Below are positions 23,426 through 60,554 of a DNA stretch of 64,000 bases, in pieces. The notes below the pieces were generated by a model, which was given only the letters and a program-made list of their open reading frames with translations, did not search any database and had not been told where the DNA came from. Position 1 is the stretch's first letter. Every line of letters begins with the position of its first letter. The DNA is from Pempheris klunzingeri (Eukaryota; Chordata; Actinopteri; Acropomatiformes; Pempheridae): positions 6,994,355 to 7,058,354 of the forward strand of contig NC_092021.1 of assembly GCF_042242105.1 (NCBI RefSeq). The letters are read 5' to 3'. Both the position numbers and the translations under genes were made by a program.

Positions 23426-24243
23426 AGGGATAGTCCAGATTCTTTGAAGTGGGGTTCTATGAGGTATTTATCCACCAGGCAGTGTGTTCTCTATATTAGA
23501 CAGCGGCCGGCATGCCCCCAGTCTGGAGAGGCATGCAGGTGCACCCACAAACACTAAGCAATTTACTGCTGTGGAAGTGGGCAGCAGAAAAACTGATTAA
23601 AAAAAGTCACCATCAGTTTAAATATACACTATTTTAAGAATATTTTCAACAGGCAGCCATTTCCAACAGGGAACTGAAGCACTTCTTTCTTTTTGCACCA
23701 GACTCCATTGACAAAAACAGTAATTTTACCTCACAGAACAGGGGCATCGCTGGTCCACCACTGCCTTCACTGGATATTTTGCTTGTCTTATTGTGTAACT
23801 TTGGTGTTTATGAATTGTTAGATTTGATCCAAACGAATGTGTTAGTCAGTTGATTGAGGCAGTTATAGACCAGAAACTCCCATGTTGTGCGAGGTAAAAT
23901 TGACTGTTTTTGTCAATGGAGTCTGGTGGCTTTGACGGGAGCAAAGAGAGCAAGAACGGCTTCAGTTTCCCTTTGAAAGGGGCTGTCAGCTGGCAACGTA
24001 AACCGGTGAAAATATTTTGAATACATTTTCTTTTTGGTGGCCCTTTTTTTTTTTTTTTTTCAGGTAGCTGAAATGTGTTTTTGCTGCTGCTCCCATCCAC
24101 AGCAGTAGCCTACATTGCCCAGACTCTTGCCTGCTCCTCCAAACTGGGGGGCACGCTGAACACAATCTCTTGTAAGTAACACAAATATGGTTAAATACCT
24201 CATACAACCCAACTTAAAAAAAAAAAAAACCTGAACTGTCCTT
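23426..24243. mobile_element. Non-autonomous foldback element flanked by TTAA
   Basis: The left end (TTAA, then AGGGATAGTCCAGATT, TGAAGTGGGGTT, TATGAGGTATTTA) matches the reverse complement of the right end (TTAA, then AAGGACAGTTCAGGTT, TAAGTTGGGTTG, TATGAGGTATTTA). TTAA occurs at 23422-23425 and 24244-24247. A second, inner inverted repeat pairs 23696-23732 with 23891-23928 (both contain the CCATTGACAAAAACAGT core or its complement). No transposase is present. The TTAA duplication would fit piggyBac-type integration, but the termini are not the usual CCC ends, so the superfamily is open. Confidence 0.6.
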
Positions 24244-25397
24244 TTAATATTTACTGGTGGGGCTCTTGTGGAAGAGTACTTCCTCCTCAGGTTTAAGCAT
24301 TATTGTGTCAAAATGAATTGCTTCGATGTTTTTCTATCTCACATTTTTATCTGATGTCATTGTAAATGGGCAAAGTGTGCAATTTTTGGCACCATTGTTG
24401 TTGCAATAAAACCAAGAAAAATAATCGTAGTTTTGTTCTTGTCATTCTAGAAATGTTATTGGTGTGAGTGTGAAATGAGCATGCTGTAAATCCTCTAATT
24501 ACAACACACACACACACACACACACACCTCCATGGGACAGCAGGTCCTCTCAGTGAGGGGGACACCTGTCAGAGTGTGTCACAGCGGTTTAGTTAAATCT
24601 TATCAAGTGAATACATTTCTATTTGCTAATATCACTGAAAACAAATGCCTCCAGGACAGGAGCTCAGTGTTCCGAGCAGCACGGAGCTCCGACAGACCAG
24701 AGGACAGACACATTTAGTCTGCGGGGGAAAGGGGAGTGAGTAGAGGAAAGACAGTAGGAGCTAAATACTGTCAGTCAGCCGTGAAGTTCACCAGCACCTT
24801 ATTAGATGTTTGGTACGCTGGCTCATTGCTCCCCTGGTGTCTGTAGAGCTCAGTGAGAGGAGGTGGGCTGCTGTGGTTTAGGCTCTGTAAGAATGGAACT
24901 GTGGAGCTCGTAGGCAGTTTATAGAGGTGAAGTAACATCAGCACACCTTCCTTCAACTATCGAGTCCATTTAAAGCTTATGATAATAATGATAATTTAAA
25001 ACTCCACTGTTCACCATCCTCCCTGTCTCTGCCTGGGTTTTCTCTGCTTCATGTTGTGGAGTGTTGAGTTATGGCGCACCTCTGCAGGGGGGCCACCGGG
25101 GGGCGCTGTTTCTCGCCTTCCACACCTGACTGTGTCCCCCCCTCCCTCCTCCTCCTCCTCACAGCCTGCGACAGCGCCAGGAGCCCAATTGCGGCACAGC
25201 TGGATGGATGGATTTCACTCTCCTGCGTTTCTCTTACCGAGTTAATGTGGCTGCGACGTTTCTTTGTGGCGGAAAGTGCTGAGCAGGAACCCTGCTGTGT
25301 GCTCCCTGCTGCAGGGGGCGGGAGGCTCACAGGGACCACAACCTAAAACTAGACTGAAGGAAAAAGTTCTGCTTTCAAAATTGGACAAATACATGTA

Positions 25398-25404
<7 letters not shown>

Positions 25405-25436
<32 letters not shown>
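25405..25436. repeat. (TG)16 microsatellite
   Basis: Uninterrupted TG dinucleotides in the pgap1-hecw2 intergenic region. Confidence 0.95.
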
Positions 25437-25438
<2 letters not shown>

Positions 25439-25651
25439 ATATTACTTCACTGGATTTATATAACGAATGCATAAATGCATGAGCAACATTTGAATGTTAA
25501 TATGCAAATCAAGTAGATGTAACTTCTAGTATATATGAAGCATGATGGACTGAAGAAGCAGTAGTTGACCTCAAAGCTGCACATGAAGTAGTTCAGTAAA
25601 CACTCAGGATGTTTCTGTGCAGTGTAATTGTGCTACAGGTTGACTAGTCAG

Positions 25652-25696
<45 letters not shown>

Positions 25697-25705
25697 TGTG
25701 TGTGT
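25652..25705. repeat. Compound (CT)n(TG)n microsatellite
   Basis: A CT run passes directly into a TG run, 54 bp together, about 250-300 bp before the proposed hecw2 first exon. Confidence 0.95.
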
Positions 25706-25899
25706 CTTGAGTCACCGCCCACTCTGGCAGTTTCCCACATTAATATTCAGTGTGTGTGTGTGTGTGTGTATATATATATGTTATCAACAGCACAAACTGC
25801 ATCTCAGCCACTAAAACCCAGTGGATAAATCCCTCCGCGCCCACCACCACCCCCCCTCCAGCAAGGAGAGTCACTCTACTGCAATTAACCAAACATTAC

Positions 25900-26495
25900 G
25901 CCATCCTCCGGTAGGTTACGTGCTCAGCCTCCTGCTCCCGCGCGCCGACAGCGGCTGCATGCTCTGCCCAGTCACATTCTGAGCATCTGCCGGGACTGGT
26001 GGGAGGACGTCGGCTCTGACTGCAGCAGAGAGCGATGCAGAGAGGGAGAAGAAGGATGCGAAGCCTGCGTGAGCTGCACGCCTGAAGCCCGCAGCAGCAG
26101 GGACAGGGACAGGGAGCAGGGACAGGGAGGTGCTGCTGGAGTTCATGCGCACACCTCTGGGCGCTGCTGCCGCGGAGGGCCGAGGTGTCTCTGCAGCGCC
26201 GCAGCCTTTCGGAGGGATACCGTGTGGATACGTGACTCTGAGACCAAAGCTGCCCTGGCTCGGGATCTGAGACGGAGGGGAGGAGGAGGAGGAGGAAGAG
26301 GAGGAGGAGGAGGAGGAGGAGGAGAGGGGGGCCCTAGCCTAGCGCGGCACCCCGCCCGTCTCTCCTCATTTGGACTGCAGGGATAACGACCTGAAGCGTG
26401 ATCTCCCCGCGGAGCAGCCTCTGAGCAGGTGCTGGTGGCAGCGCCGTCATTTGGCCGAACACCGTCTCCCTCCACCCCGCACCTCTGCGCCAAAG
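25900..26495 (+). promoter_or_regulatory. hecw2: hecw2 promoter region and non-coding first exon
   Basis: Sequence becomes strongly GC- and CpG-rich, with repeated CAGGGACAGGGA motifs (about 26098-26130) and a purine GGA/GAG tract (26276-26326). A strong donor, CAAAG|GTAAGC, occurs at 26495/26496. No recognised coding sequence precedes it, so I read this as a 5' UTR exon. The transcription start is not determinable. Linkage to hecw2 is inferred: it is the nearest CpG-rich exon-like block upstream on the same strand, and the family has a non-coding first exon. Confidence 0.5.
26276..26326. repeat. (GGA)n purine tract in the hecw2 5' UTR
   Basis: About 50 bp of near-pure GGA/GAG triplets. Such tracts can adopt G-rich or triplex structures. 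It is inside the proposed first exon, so it would be transcribed. Confidence 0.85.
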
Positions 26496-26567
26496 GTAAG
26501 CTCCGCCGCCCCGCCGGGGACGGAGGGACCGCGTTAGGTGTTCATGGCTTCCAGCAGCGATGGGGAT

Positions 26568-26630
26568 AATGATGATGCTGATGCTGATGCTGATGATGCT
26601 GATGCTGATGATGATGATGATGATGCTCAA
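26568..26630. repeat. (GAT)n/(GCT)n trinucleotide tract
   Basis: Alternating GAT and GCT triplets just inside hecw2 intron 1. It is open on both strands, but only because of its simple triplet composition. Confidence 0.9.
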
Positions 26631-29600
26631 AGCAGCTGAATGTGTCATTAAACAACCGCAGCGTCGTCTTATGCGTATCGTGTTCTGCGTGCGTTGTGGT
26701 TTCACTCTGACGAGGGGGGTGAGGTGAAGGGGGGGTGGGGGGGGTGGTGGTGGCGAGAAGTGATCGATTTTGGTTTCTTGCATGCGTCTTGTGAAAGATG
26801 CCTAAAAAGAAAATGACGTAGGGAATTCCCACAGTAATCCAATAGCGAGCGGTGACACCTGCACATTCCGCCAGTGCGGTCCCTGCACGGCCTGCTGCGC
26901 TGTCATGTGCGCAAAGCGGCCTCGGCGGCGCACAGATTGATTCCAAATGATTAAAGTTGGACACAAACTGTTATGTAAGGTGATTTTGCTGACGTGATGG
27001 TGCCATAACGCAGGGGTTACCTTCGCGTCTGCGCTGAGGTGCAACATAGTTGAGAACGTGGCCTGTGTTTACATTCACGTGAACGTTTCCCGCGGCGCTC
27101 GCACGCGTCCATCTACGATCCAATCAATGTATGGTCCTAATTCACACTCGGGGCTTTAATCCGACCATATGGGTCTGCCTTTGCTAAATCCCCCTTTGAG
27201 GTTTTTCCACTGCATGAATTGCTTATACTCCCCCAACCACCCCCACCCCCCCCTCAAGTGAAATCTGCAAAGCTGCAAACATGCACAGCTTTCTCAAAAA
27301 TATGATCCATTAAGCAAATCTGTTATCTGAGACCAACTGGAACAAGCAGAAATGGAGTTTTGTTAGATTTTCAATCCTGCAGATCATCGCAAAAAAAACC
27401 CCCCAAATTTCCTCACTTGACAGAATTTGACAAGGGGACAACCTGTGAATGTTTGGGTCTGAGAGCTGAGCAGACTGCGCACAGAGCCTGCACTCTCACA
27501 ATCACGTGATGAGCAAATGTACCAGTAAAGTTTATGGGAGGGTAGAAACCATGAAGGAGGGAACGGAAGAAGAGAGAGAAAAGAGTCAGGAGATCAAAAT
27601 GCTACACCCCTAAATTAAGAGAAGCGGGTGAGACGATGTGGTGGTCTTCTCTGACCCCACCGATTGGTGTATAAAACGTGCTTCCATCACACACAGCTCC
27701 ACGTCTGCCTGTGTGCTGGTCATCACCACATCACACTAAAGGGCTCACAGTGGAAGATGAAAGCAGTGGGATGGATCACCAACACACGAGATCCCCCTGT
27801 CCTCCGGTTGACCCGAGGCTCTCTCCAGAAGAAGAGAATGTTTGATGTGTTGGACCTCCATCCCAACAAAACGGGGCTGTTGCTGTTTGATGAGGCCCCG
27901 GCAGACCAGTCCACCCACATGGGTGTTTTCGGCGTGTTACCTGATCAGACCTCCTTTTTTCACATTGTGTGGGTGTGTGCTCCTTTAAAATACGGTGTAT
28001 ACGCCATATCCAGCTGCCAGTTTGCAGATTTCACGCAATTTCCAGCTCCAGAACCGGCCACTGTTTTACCTGAGTAGAGGTCTGAACAGCCAGAGGTGTT
28101 GAAAACAGCCGTGTGGGTGTGCGGGACCTTTAAATACACCGTTTTCACAGCAGACTTTGAAGCTTTGGCTTGAAGCTTTGACTCATAGCAATAAAAGCAC
28201 AAGTGTTACCAATAACTAATAGTTAAAGATGGTTCCTGTTCTGTTCTAAGTGTCCCAGTAAGCCATGAGAGTCTGACAGAGAGCCAGCACCCACAGTACC
28301 CAGGACCCTGACTCTGAAGCAGCTAAATGGAATTCAGCCATCATTCATTTTATTAGTTACGCATGTGCTTTTCCTACTTTGACATGTCAGATCTCAACAC
28401 TGTGATACCACCTGTCAGGTATGAGAAGCTACCCGGCCCTTTATTAGTGCTGATCCCTCAAGTTAAGCAGCCCTCAGTGTGTTTGTGGAGAGAGTCGCTG
28501 GGCGTTAAGTTAAGTTCCTGTCTGCACCGTGTGGGGTGGGATGGTTTGGTGTGGCGACGAGGAGAGCAGGAGGCTCATTATCAAATCAGGAGCGAGTCCT
28601 CGCTGAGTCAGGTGACTTGGCTCCACTCGCCTCACACGCCGTGAAGCGTTTGCTAGGAAGCGAACGAGCCAATGAGTCAGGAGGTAAAACGGGCGAGGGA
28701 CATACAGGCTGTGTCACCCTGCAGTGATGTCACTGTCTCCCTCATCTACGGGTCATCATTAATGCCCCATTAACCCCAGTTTTAAGGCTGTTCCACATCT
28801 TGCCCCACACGGTCTTGATACTTTAGTAGACATTGTGTATCAGCATGTTCTAACTCTTAAATATTTTGTGTGTTTTTTTTTTTTTTTTATGGCTGCACCA
28901 TTCCGTCAAATGGAAACAGGAATCCTGCATCGTGTCAGAGACAGTTCCCCAAGATTCAGCCTGAATTTTTAAATATGATCATGTGGGTGTGCACTTGTGC
29001 ACTCGCGTCACAACCTGAATTCTTAATGGCCGACCCCACAGCCATTTCTCTAGACATGACTGGTTCTAAATGTGGGTTGAAGAAAAGACAAAGAACAGTT
29101 TGCTCAGCACCCGAAAAGTCTCCAGCAGATGAGTCTGTATGTTTTTGTATGTGTCTGTAAATAGTTTTTACACCTTTCAGAAATCCATACGCAACCCACA
29201 ACACCATTTATAGAAAGGTCAGCGTTCTAATCGAGGAGAGGACGAGATCAATCTGTCTCCCGGGGCGAATGCCATTTTTGACTGGCCAAGGCCTGTCGTG
29301 GAGGGATGCCTCCCGAGGAGTGAGTCATCCCAGACACATACCCCCAGGGCGATGTGTTTGGAGAAATACCCCGAGCGGGACAGGGCTGCACTTTTTCTGG
29401 GAAGTGGGACGGCTCTGAGAGTGACTCACAAAGCTGCGTGGCCCAGCGAGGCCTCTCTGCACCGAGCTGTGGTCCTCGTCACCTTTCTGCCTTCGCGCCC
29501 GAGCTCAGTGAGGAGGCAGGAAGACTGTGTCGGTGCCGCTGTTGAGCCTTTGTTTAGAGCGTAACGCTCCTTTCTGCTGGTCGTGTGCTTTGTTCTTCAC

Positions 29601-29637
29601 TTTATGTGTCAGTGTGGCACAATAAGACCTGTGCCAC

Positions 29638-29744
29638 TGTGTGTGTGTGTGTGTGTGTGTGTGCCAGCTCCCCAAGGTGCCCGTTCTGTCGGGCAGTAAA
29701 GTGCAGCAGTCACCTCCACAGGGGCACAGAGGGGTCTCTCTGCT

Positions 29745-29780
<36 letters not shown>
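29638..29780. repeat. Paired inverted (TG)n and (CA)n microsatellites
   Basis: A TG run at 29638-29662 and a CA run at 29747-29780 are complementary to each other and about 85 bp apart, so a transcript could form a long UG:CA hairpin. They lie in hecw2 intron 1. Confidence 0.85.
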
Positions 29781-29782
<2 letters not shown>

Positions 29783-30138
29783 GAGCCAGAGAGGAACAGG
29801 GAGACAGTGAAGAAGAGGAATCCCTTTACTAAGATCACAGCACCTACAGCTCACGACACATATCTGCTTGGCAAGAACGCAGGAGTTAGGACGAGGAGTT
29901 TCTTTCATTGTTTCCATGAAATGTCATAAAATTAGTGAAATATAACCAGCAGCATTTCCCCGAGTCCAAAGTGATGTACATGTACACAGATAACTGACTA
30001 ATTGTTTCAGAAGTAAGATGCACAATGACGCACAAATGTACCTCTGCAGTAATTCATGAAAGTAAATTGCCACAGTTGTGTGTTCTGGATCGTGATACTT
30101 TACAGTACTGACAAAACTAGATTTTCAATATGCAGATC

Positions 30139-30143
30139 TATGT

Positions 30144-30188
<45 letters not shown>
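30139..30188. repeat. (TG)n microsatellite
   Basis: About 50 bp of TG with one TATG interruption near the start, in hecw2 intron 1. Confidence 0.95.
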
Positions 30189-30189
<1 letters not shown>

Positions 30190-31747
30190 ACGAGTAGAAC
30201 TGTGCTGGTGCCCTCAGCGCGTCATCGCCTCGTGTTTAAGGAGACGCCTTCCGCCATATCGCTACGCTGGTTCCTGTCAGTCATGACTGTCACACGGGAC
30301 GCGGCGCTCCAGACAGCCGTTTTTAGCCTCCGCATTCATAAAACACAGACTTGTCACGAAAGACGGCCATTATTGTAACTCCCGAATACCTCGACATCCT
30401 TCTGTGCCGTCCGGTTCCAGGAATGTTCTCTGAAGAAATGCTTTTTGACAAGATATAAGAAAACACCAGTCCAGCACATTATTTCATGCTCCATCACATC
30501 CTCTGCTGCAGATGTGTGTCTTTTTAGTATTCACCGCACAGTGGTGCAGAGCACAAAGTATGTGGTGCCTAATAACGGAACAGTACTCAAATGACCGCCT
30601 TTGCAAGACGGGTGTCAAATTTAGCATCATCCTGGAATTAGAATTAGAAACACAGTTTCATTTTTGGGTCCTCGTATAACGCCTTGTTTATCTGTGTCCG
30701 TTTCCTGAGAATCAATCACTAATCCCACATCAGGTCAGAGCTGTGCACAGCGGTGGAATTGGGATTGTGATGGAAAATGTCAGTCTTTCAGAAGAAAAGG
30801 CACTGGAGTGGCTGCACATTGTGCACTGCTCCCTCCCGAGGTCATGTTTTGGACTGTGCTGCTTGTAGCTGGTAGACAGACTCCTCTTTCCTGCCGCGGA
30901 GTCTCCAGCTCCACATCAGGACCACAGGAACACTTACGTAACAACTCAGCACTTACATATACACTTCTTTCTGTTTCCCCTTTGACTGAGTAAGCTTCTG
31001 CTGGTTTATGGAAATAAGTGTAGCATCCCTGCTGACATGACTGCGTATGAGAGCAGGAGCACACGTGAGCAGGATTTACGTATTCCTGCATCTGTGATGA
31101 AGGTTTTATTCTGTCATAAATCCCTGTATGCGGTGTGTGCGTGTGTGTGTGTGTGTGTGTCTCTGGTAATCTTGTCGAGTCAGGGACGTCCAGGTTTTCC
31201 CCATGTCAGACGCAGCAGATCTTATTTAGATGTAATTTATCAGGAAACACACATACATCAGTGCACAGGACACTTCATCACGTCTGTTCAGTCAGTTCAA
31301 AATGCAATTCAGAAGCTCAGGAGCAGTGTACATACACTGTATACAGTATATCAGACAATTTCTCACTCAAGCACTGCATACGAATGGCTTTTGAAATGAT
31401 CTCCACTCCTTAGTAAAGAGTTTCCACAGTCGGTCTCACACACACACAGTATGGAAAACAAGGAGAAATCAGACCTTAAAGAGTGCAGAGGCAAAGATTG
31501 AAAATGGATGATCTAACTGACAGCAGGAGACATCCACGACAGCAGCTACTTGTGGTTTTTACCTAGCATGAAGCACTTGTCTGTTTTTTTGTCACTTTGA
31601 TAGATGATGTAGAGACAGTTGTTAGTAGGTGCAGTGGGGGGAAGCGTATTGGCAAAGCCAAGATTTTCAAATCTGATGCACATCTCCCCCCCCCCCCAGG
31701 CGCCGCAGGAGAGGTGAAGGGAGAGACACGAGGCTAAGACTAAGGTT

Positions 31748-31800
31748 CAATCAATCAGTCAATCAATCAATTTTTATTTTGGACCCGTTAAAAGACAATA
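31748..31800 (-). repeat. Retroposon-like tail, (ATCA)n
   Basis: TCAATCAATCAGTCAATCAA is followed by a TTTTTATTTTGGACC block, a common arrangement of retroposon 3' tails in fish, read on the minus strand. Only the tail is recognisable. Confidence 0.35.
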
Positions 31801-32559
31801 TTTATACTGTATATGAATAAGACAAAAGCAAAACAAAAAGAGCTCATGAAATTAACAGTAAACTTATACAACAAATTCTCAATAAAGAAAAAAATTGGCT
31901 GAAGAATATGTAGACTGAAGCAACAGCTCACAATGCCTGAAACCTTTAACCCTTAAACACGGTTTAATCTCAGAAGTTAAGGTCAAATACAACACGACCA
32001 AAACATCAACCTGGTCTTTAAATATTAAAGCCTTTAACTTGACAAAGAGTGAGTTCTTTGGCTGTCAGTAAGTAGCTGTGTTCACAGTTCTCACGGCTCT
32101 CTGTCGAAGAATGAAAACTGGATTGTTTTCGATGTATTCCCCCGCACTTCCTCTCAATAAGTTAGATACGGGCGTCTAAACGGTATGATGTGTATAACGA
32201 AGCTTAACAAGTGATTTTCAGCATCAATTTTCACACTAAGAAATCACATTTTCAGTTTCAACATCACTTGTCGCTTCCCAAAGATTATACATTGGTAATC
32301 ATAACTTTGTACACATATTTATAGATCCAGCGTGACTTAAACTGGACGTCATTATCTCTGATGCCCGTCTCGAACAAACGTCCGTAAATCTGCTTGGAAA
32401 ACACAGAAGAAAGACGTCCTTCTAACTTCAGAACTTGCCTGAGAATCATCATGTTTCTAAGTTTTCTTCAGTATCACAGCGATCCAGTGACAGCTGTGTG
32501 TGCATCCATGGGTACACTGCAAACAGAGCTGCTAATACCAAATTCTGCGTCTCTTTAAT

Positions 32560-32790
32560 GGGGGGGGGGGGTTGCCAAAATGTAAAGTAATTGGCTAAAA
32601 AACAGGATAGCTCCTACTCCCAGTTGTTTTAACATCTCCGTCTCTGTGCAGATTTAACAAAAAGGTGTATGCAGTAATGTATGAGCCTCCTGACGGAGCC
32701 AGAATGGATTTTTTTCTCCTGTTTCCAGTCTTTATGCTAAGCTAAGCTAACTGAATACTGTCTGTAGCCTCATACAGCACAGACACAGAA
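32560..32790. repeat. Teleost dispersed repeat with GCTAAGCTAAGCTAAC motif
   Basis: The block with CTGTTTCCAGTCTTTATGC and GCTAAGCTAAGCTAAC is a familiar interspersed sequence in fish introns. Here it is preceded by a G-tract near 32562. Ends not defined; assignment from memory. Confidence 0.35.
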
Positions 32791-33557
32791 GTGGTCTTGT
32801 TATCTAACTCTCAGGAAGGAAGCAAAAAAAAGCGTATTTTCAAACTATACCTTCAATAAAACATAAAAGGGAGCATAAACTGCCAGTGATGGTTATGTTG
32901 AGTGACTTAAACTGGACTGACATCTAGCTTGTGGGTTTTTCTACTTTTGCTGATTTGAACACAATAACCTCAACAATCCAAAAATGTTCATTAGATTAAG
33001 TGTTGCACACAGTGCAGACGACACACCGGGGCCTGCAGAGGAGGCTATGGGTTACAGCATCACTCAGCAGCTCAGCTTTTAAGAAATGAAATGCAGAAGA
33101 TATCTGGGCTCATACACCCTGCATGCTTTTCCAGTGGCTGCACCAGGCGCACATTTAGTTCAATATTACCAAACCTGTCTCAGCCCATCTGAAACCAGCT
33201 GCCTTTGGCTGCATTCTGAAGTCACGTGCCGTCCTTCCTTTAAAAACAATAAGGCTCTGGTAGAGACAGCACTCCCCAGACGGTTCCCAAATTGGCATTT
33301 GCTGATTGAAGAGCTTCCTGGGAGGCAGATACAGCTGCCTGTCTCCTGACTCTCTTTTACCCAGGCAGCCTGTACTGACAGAATGCATGCAAACACAGTT
33401 GTAGGGGTTTATGTGCGTGTGTGGGTGGGTGTGTGGGTGTGTACCATGGATTACACATGCTGTGAACAATATAAATCAGTTTATGCAGTCATACTGTGGC
33501 TACTCTCCTGCCTTTTGCAGACAAAATAACATAAATCATTACATTTTGGGATGGTTT

Positions 33558-33617
33558 AAGGTAAGGGTAAGGGTTAGGGTTAAGTAGTTAGTGGTTATAG
33601 TTAGGGTTAGGTTAAGT
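33558..33617. repeat. Degenerate TTAGGG-like repeats
   Basis: GGTAAGGGTAAGGGTTAGGGTT and TTAGGGTTAGGTTAAG occur within 60 bp: four or five imperfect telomere-type hexamers in hecw2 intron 1. Confidence 0.6.
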
Positions 33618-34137
33618 CTTCAAGAAATTAATGTGAGTCAATGTAATGTCCTCCCAAGTGATGGAAACCTGTGTGTGTGTGAGGGCTATTAGGATGATTT
33701 AAAGATTTCCAGTGGTCACATAGAGATAATTTCAGTCCACTCTCTTCACAGTTGGAAGGTCTGTTTGTACCACTAAGAAGAACATAGATCATTCATAAAT
33801 AAATAGTGCGTTGTATTTACTCTGTACCATTCTGACACTAGAAAGCAATAAACTATTGAAAAAAACAGTGAAAAAAAAAAGTGAACAGCATTGTGCGCAG
33901 TAGAAGCCCACTTTCATTAGAAAGGTTGACAGAGAAGAGATGGATGGAGGGAAATGGTTGTGCTGGGCTATTTGTGATGGTGACAGGTTCTTTGACAGCA
34001 AACTACCCCCCTGGTGACTAATGCTTGTTCAGCCATTTGTTGAGTCCAACTCACAGCATGCAACCATTGGTTTTGTTGTGTGTGTGGGGGGGGGAATATT
34101 GTAGCTTATTGTTTTCTCTCTGTGTCCCCACCTTTAG

Positions 34138-34469
34138 GCTCTCATTGCCATTGGAGAACGTGAACATGAAGAGTGGCAAAGATCGTGGCTGTCGTTGAAC
34201 GTCTGCGACAGTTCTGTCATGATGCAAGGGGCCTCTGTGGAGAAGGAATCAACACGTCGTTTCTGAGGCTTCCATGTGTTTCCAGTCATGGCGACCTCTT
34301 CAAACCAGCTCTCTGTGTTCAACCGTGAGGATTTCAGCTGATAAATCAGTAGAATGTGTCATCACATTGAGGGCCGGTCCAATCAATAAGACGCTCTGAC
34401 TCTCCTCTCCTCGGGCCTTCTCATCAGCTCTTTTCACTTCTCCTAGTTGTAGTTTGCCAAACGTGCGAC
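34138..34469 (+). other. hecw2: hecw2 5' UTR part of exon 2
   Basis: A good acceptor (CCACCTTTAG) at 34128-34137 opens the exon, which continues into the coding start at 34470. It contains several short uORFs that end before or near the start codon, including one of 17 codons starting MATSSNQ at about 34287. None continues in frame into hecw2. An internal alternative acceptor (TAGTTGTAG, ending near 34453) could shorten the leader. Confidence 0.5.
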
Positions 34470-60128
<25,659 letters not shown>

Positions 60129-60509
60129 GCTCAAAGTTCAAGGAGAGAGAACCGTTTGTCCACCTTTATCACGTGGAGAGAGACATGGAAAGTAAAACTA
60201 ATAACCTCAAAAGGCAACTAACCCACCCCCCACCCCCCCGTGGATAACTGCTGTTTTTTCCGACGGGCTTTTCGTCACTCAGCACGCAGGCTTCGATCCG
60301 ATTCTCTGCCTCTCTCTCACATAGCTCAAAGGAAGTCGATCAAGTGAACACCTGCTGGAAGAAAGGCGGAGAATCGGAGGATGGTCTGAGAAGCTCTACA
60401 GTGCAATGTCTTGTTTTCATGGTATCCTTTGTTCATTGAGCCACATGTGTGCTTTATCTCTTCAGTTAATGGCCTTGTTTACCGGATTTCTAGCACCTCC
60501 CGTCCTCCC

Positions 60510-60554
60510 CCTCCTCCTCCTCCTCCTCCTCCTCCTCCTCCTCCTCCTCCTCCT
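60510..60554. repeat. (CTC)15 tract in the hecw2 3' UTR
   Basis: Near-pure CTC/TCC triplets, 45 bp. The hecw2 5' UTR carries the complementary GGA-type tract at 26276-26326. Confidence 0.95.

Larger units (their letters stand above)
17748..24430 (+). other. Probable long pgap1 3' UTR with intergenic DNA
   Basis: No coding exon is recognised after the TGA at 17745-17747. The first AATAAA on the + strand that I find is at 24405-24410, followed by T-rich sequence, so the 3' UTR may reach about 24430; earlier cleavage at a variant signal cannot be excluded. The interval includes a reverse copy of the dispersed repeat (20677-20795), a (TG)n at about 21031-21052, a poly-T run near 21131, and a foldback element (23426-24243). 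Short open frames here lack splice sites and known motifs. Confidence 0.4.
24431..25899. other. Intergenic region between pgap1 and hecw2
   Basis: No gene is recognised. The stretch contains a (CA)n at about 24505-24528, (TG)16 at 25405-25436, and a compound (CT)n(TG)n at 25652-25705 followed by another GT run at 25751-25768. Around 25070-25330 it is GC-rich with short open frames on both strands, none with family resemblance; it could be a distal part of the hecw2 promoter. Confidence 0.5.
26496..34137 (+). other. hecw2 intron 1 (7.6 kb)
   Basis: No coding exon is recognised. It starts with a GAT/GCT trinucleotide tract (26568-26630). It holds several TG/CA arrays (29638-29662, 29747-29780, 30139-30188), a LINE-type tail with TCAATCAATCAAT (31748-31790), a teleost repeat with TTATGCTAAGCTAAGCTAAC (about 32560-32790), and degenerate TTAGGG-like repeats (33558-33617). 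Additional alternative 5' UTR exons are possible but not identifiable from sequence alone. Confidence 0.5.

Noticed and set aside
26143..26783. Minus-strand frames rich in proline and isoleucine
   Set aside because: They are translations of the GGA and GAT triplet tracts and their flanks, not genes.
27664..28077. 137-aa open frame in hecw2 intron 1
   Set aside because: No recognisable domain, no splice or start context, and composition like surrounding non-coding DNA.
29638..30188. Dense dinucleotide arrays considered as a CRISPR-like array
   Set aside because: They are simple TG/CA microsatellites without spacers, in a vertebrate genome.
31135..31160. Cys/Val-rich frames through TG tracts
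   Set aside because: Alternating CVCV translations arise from (TG)n in any frame and carry no coding signal.
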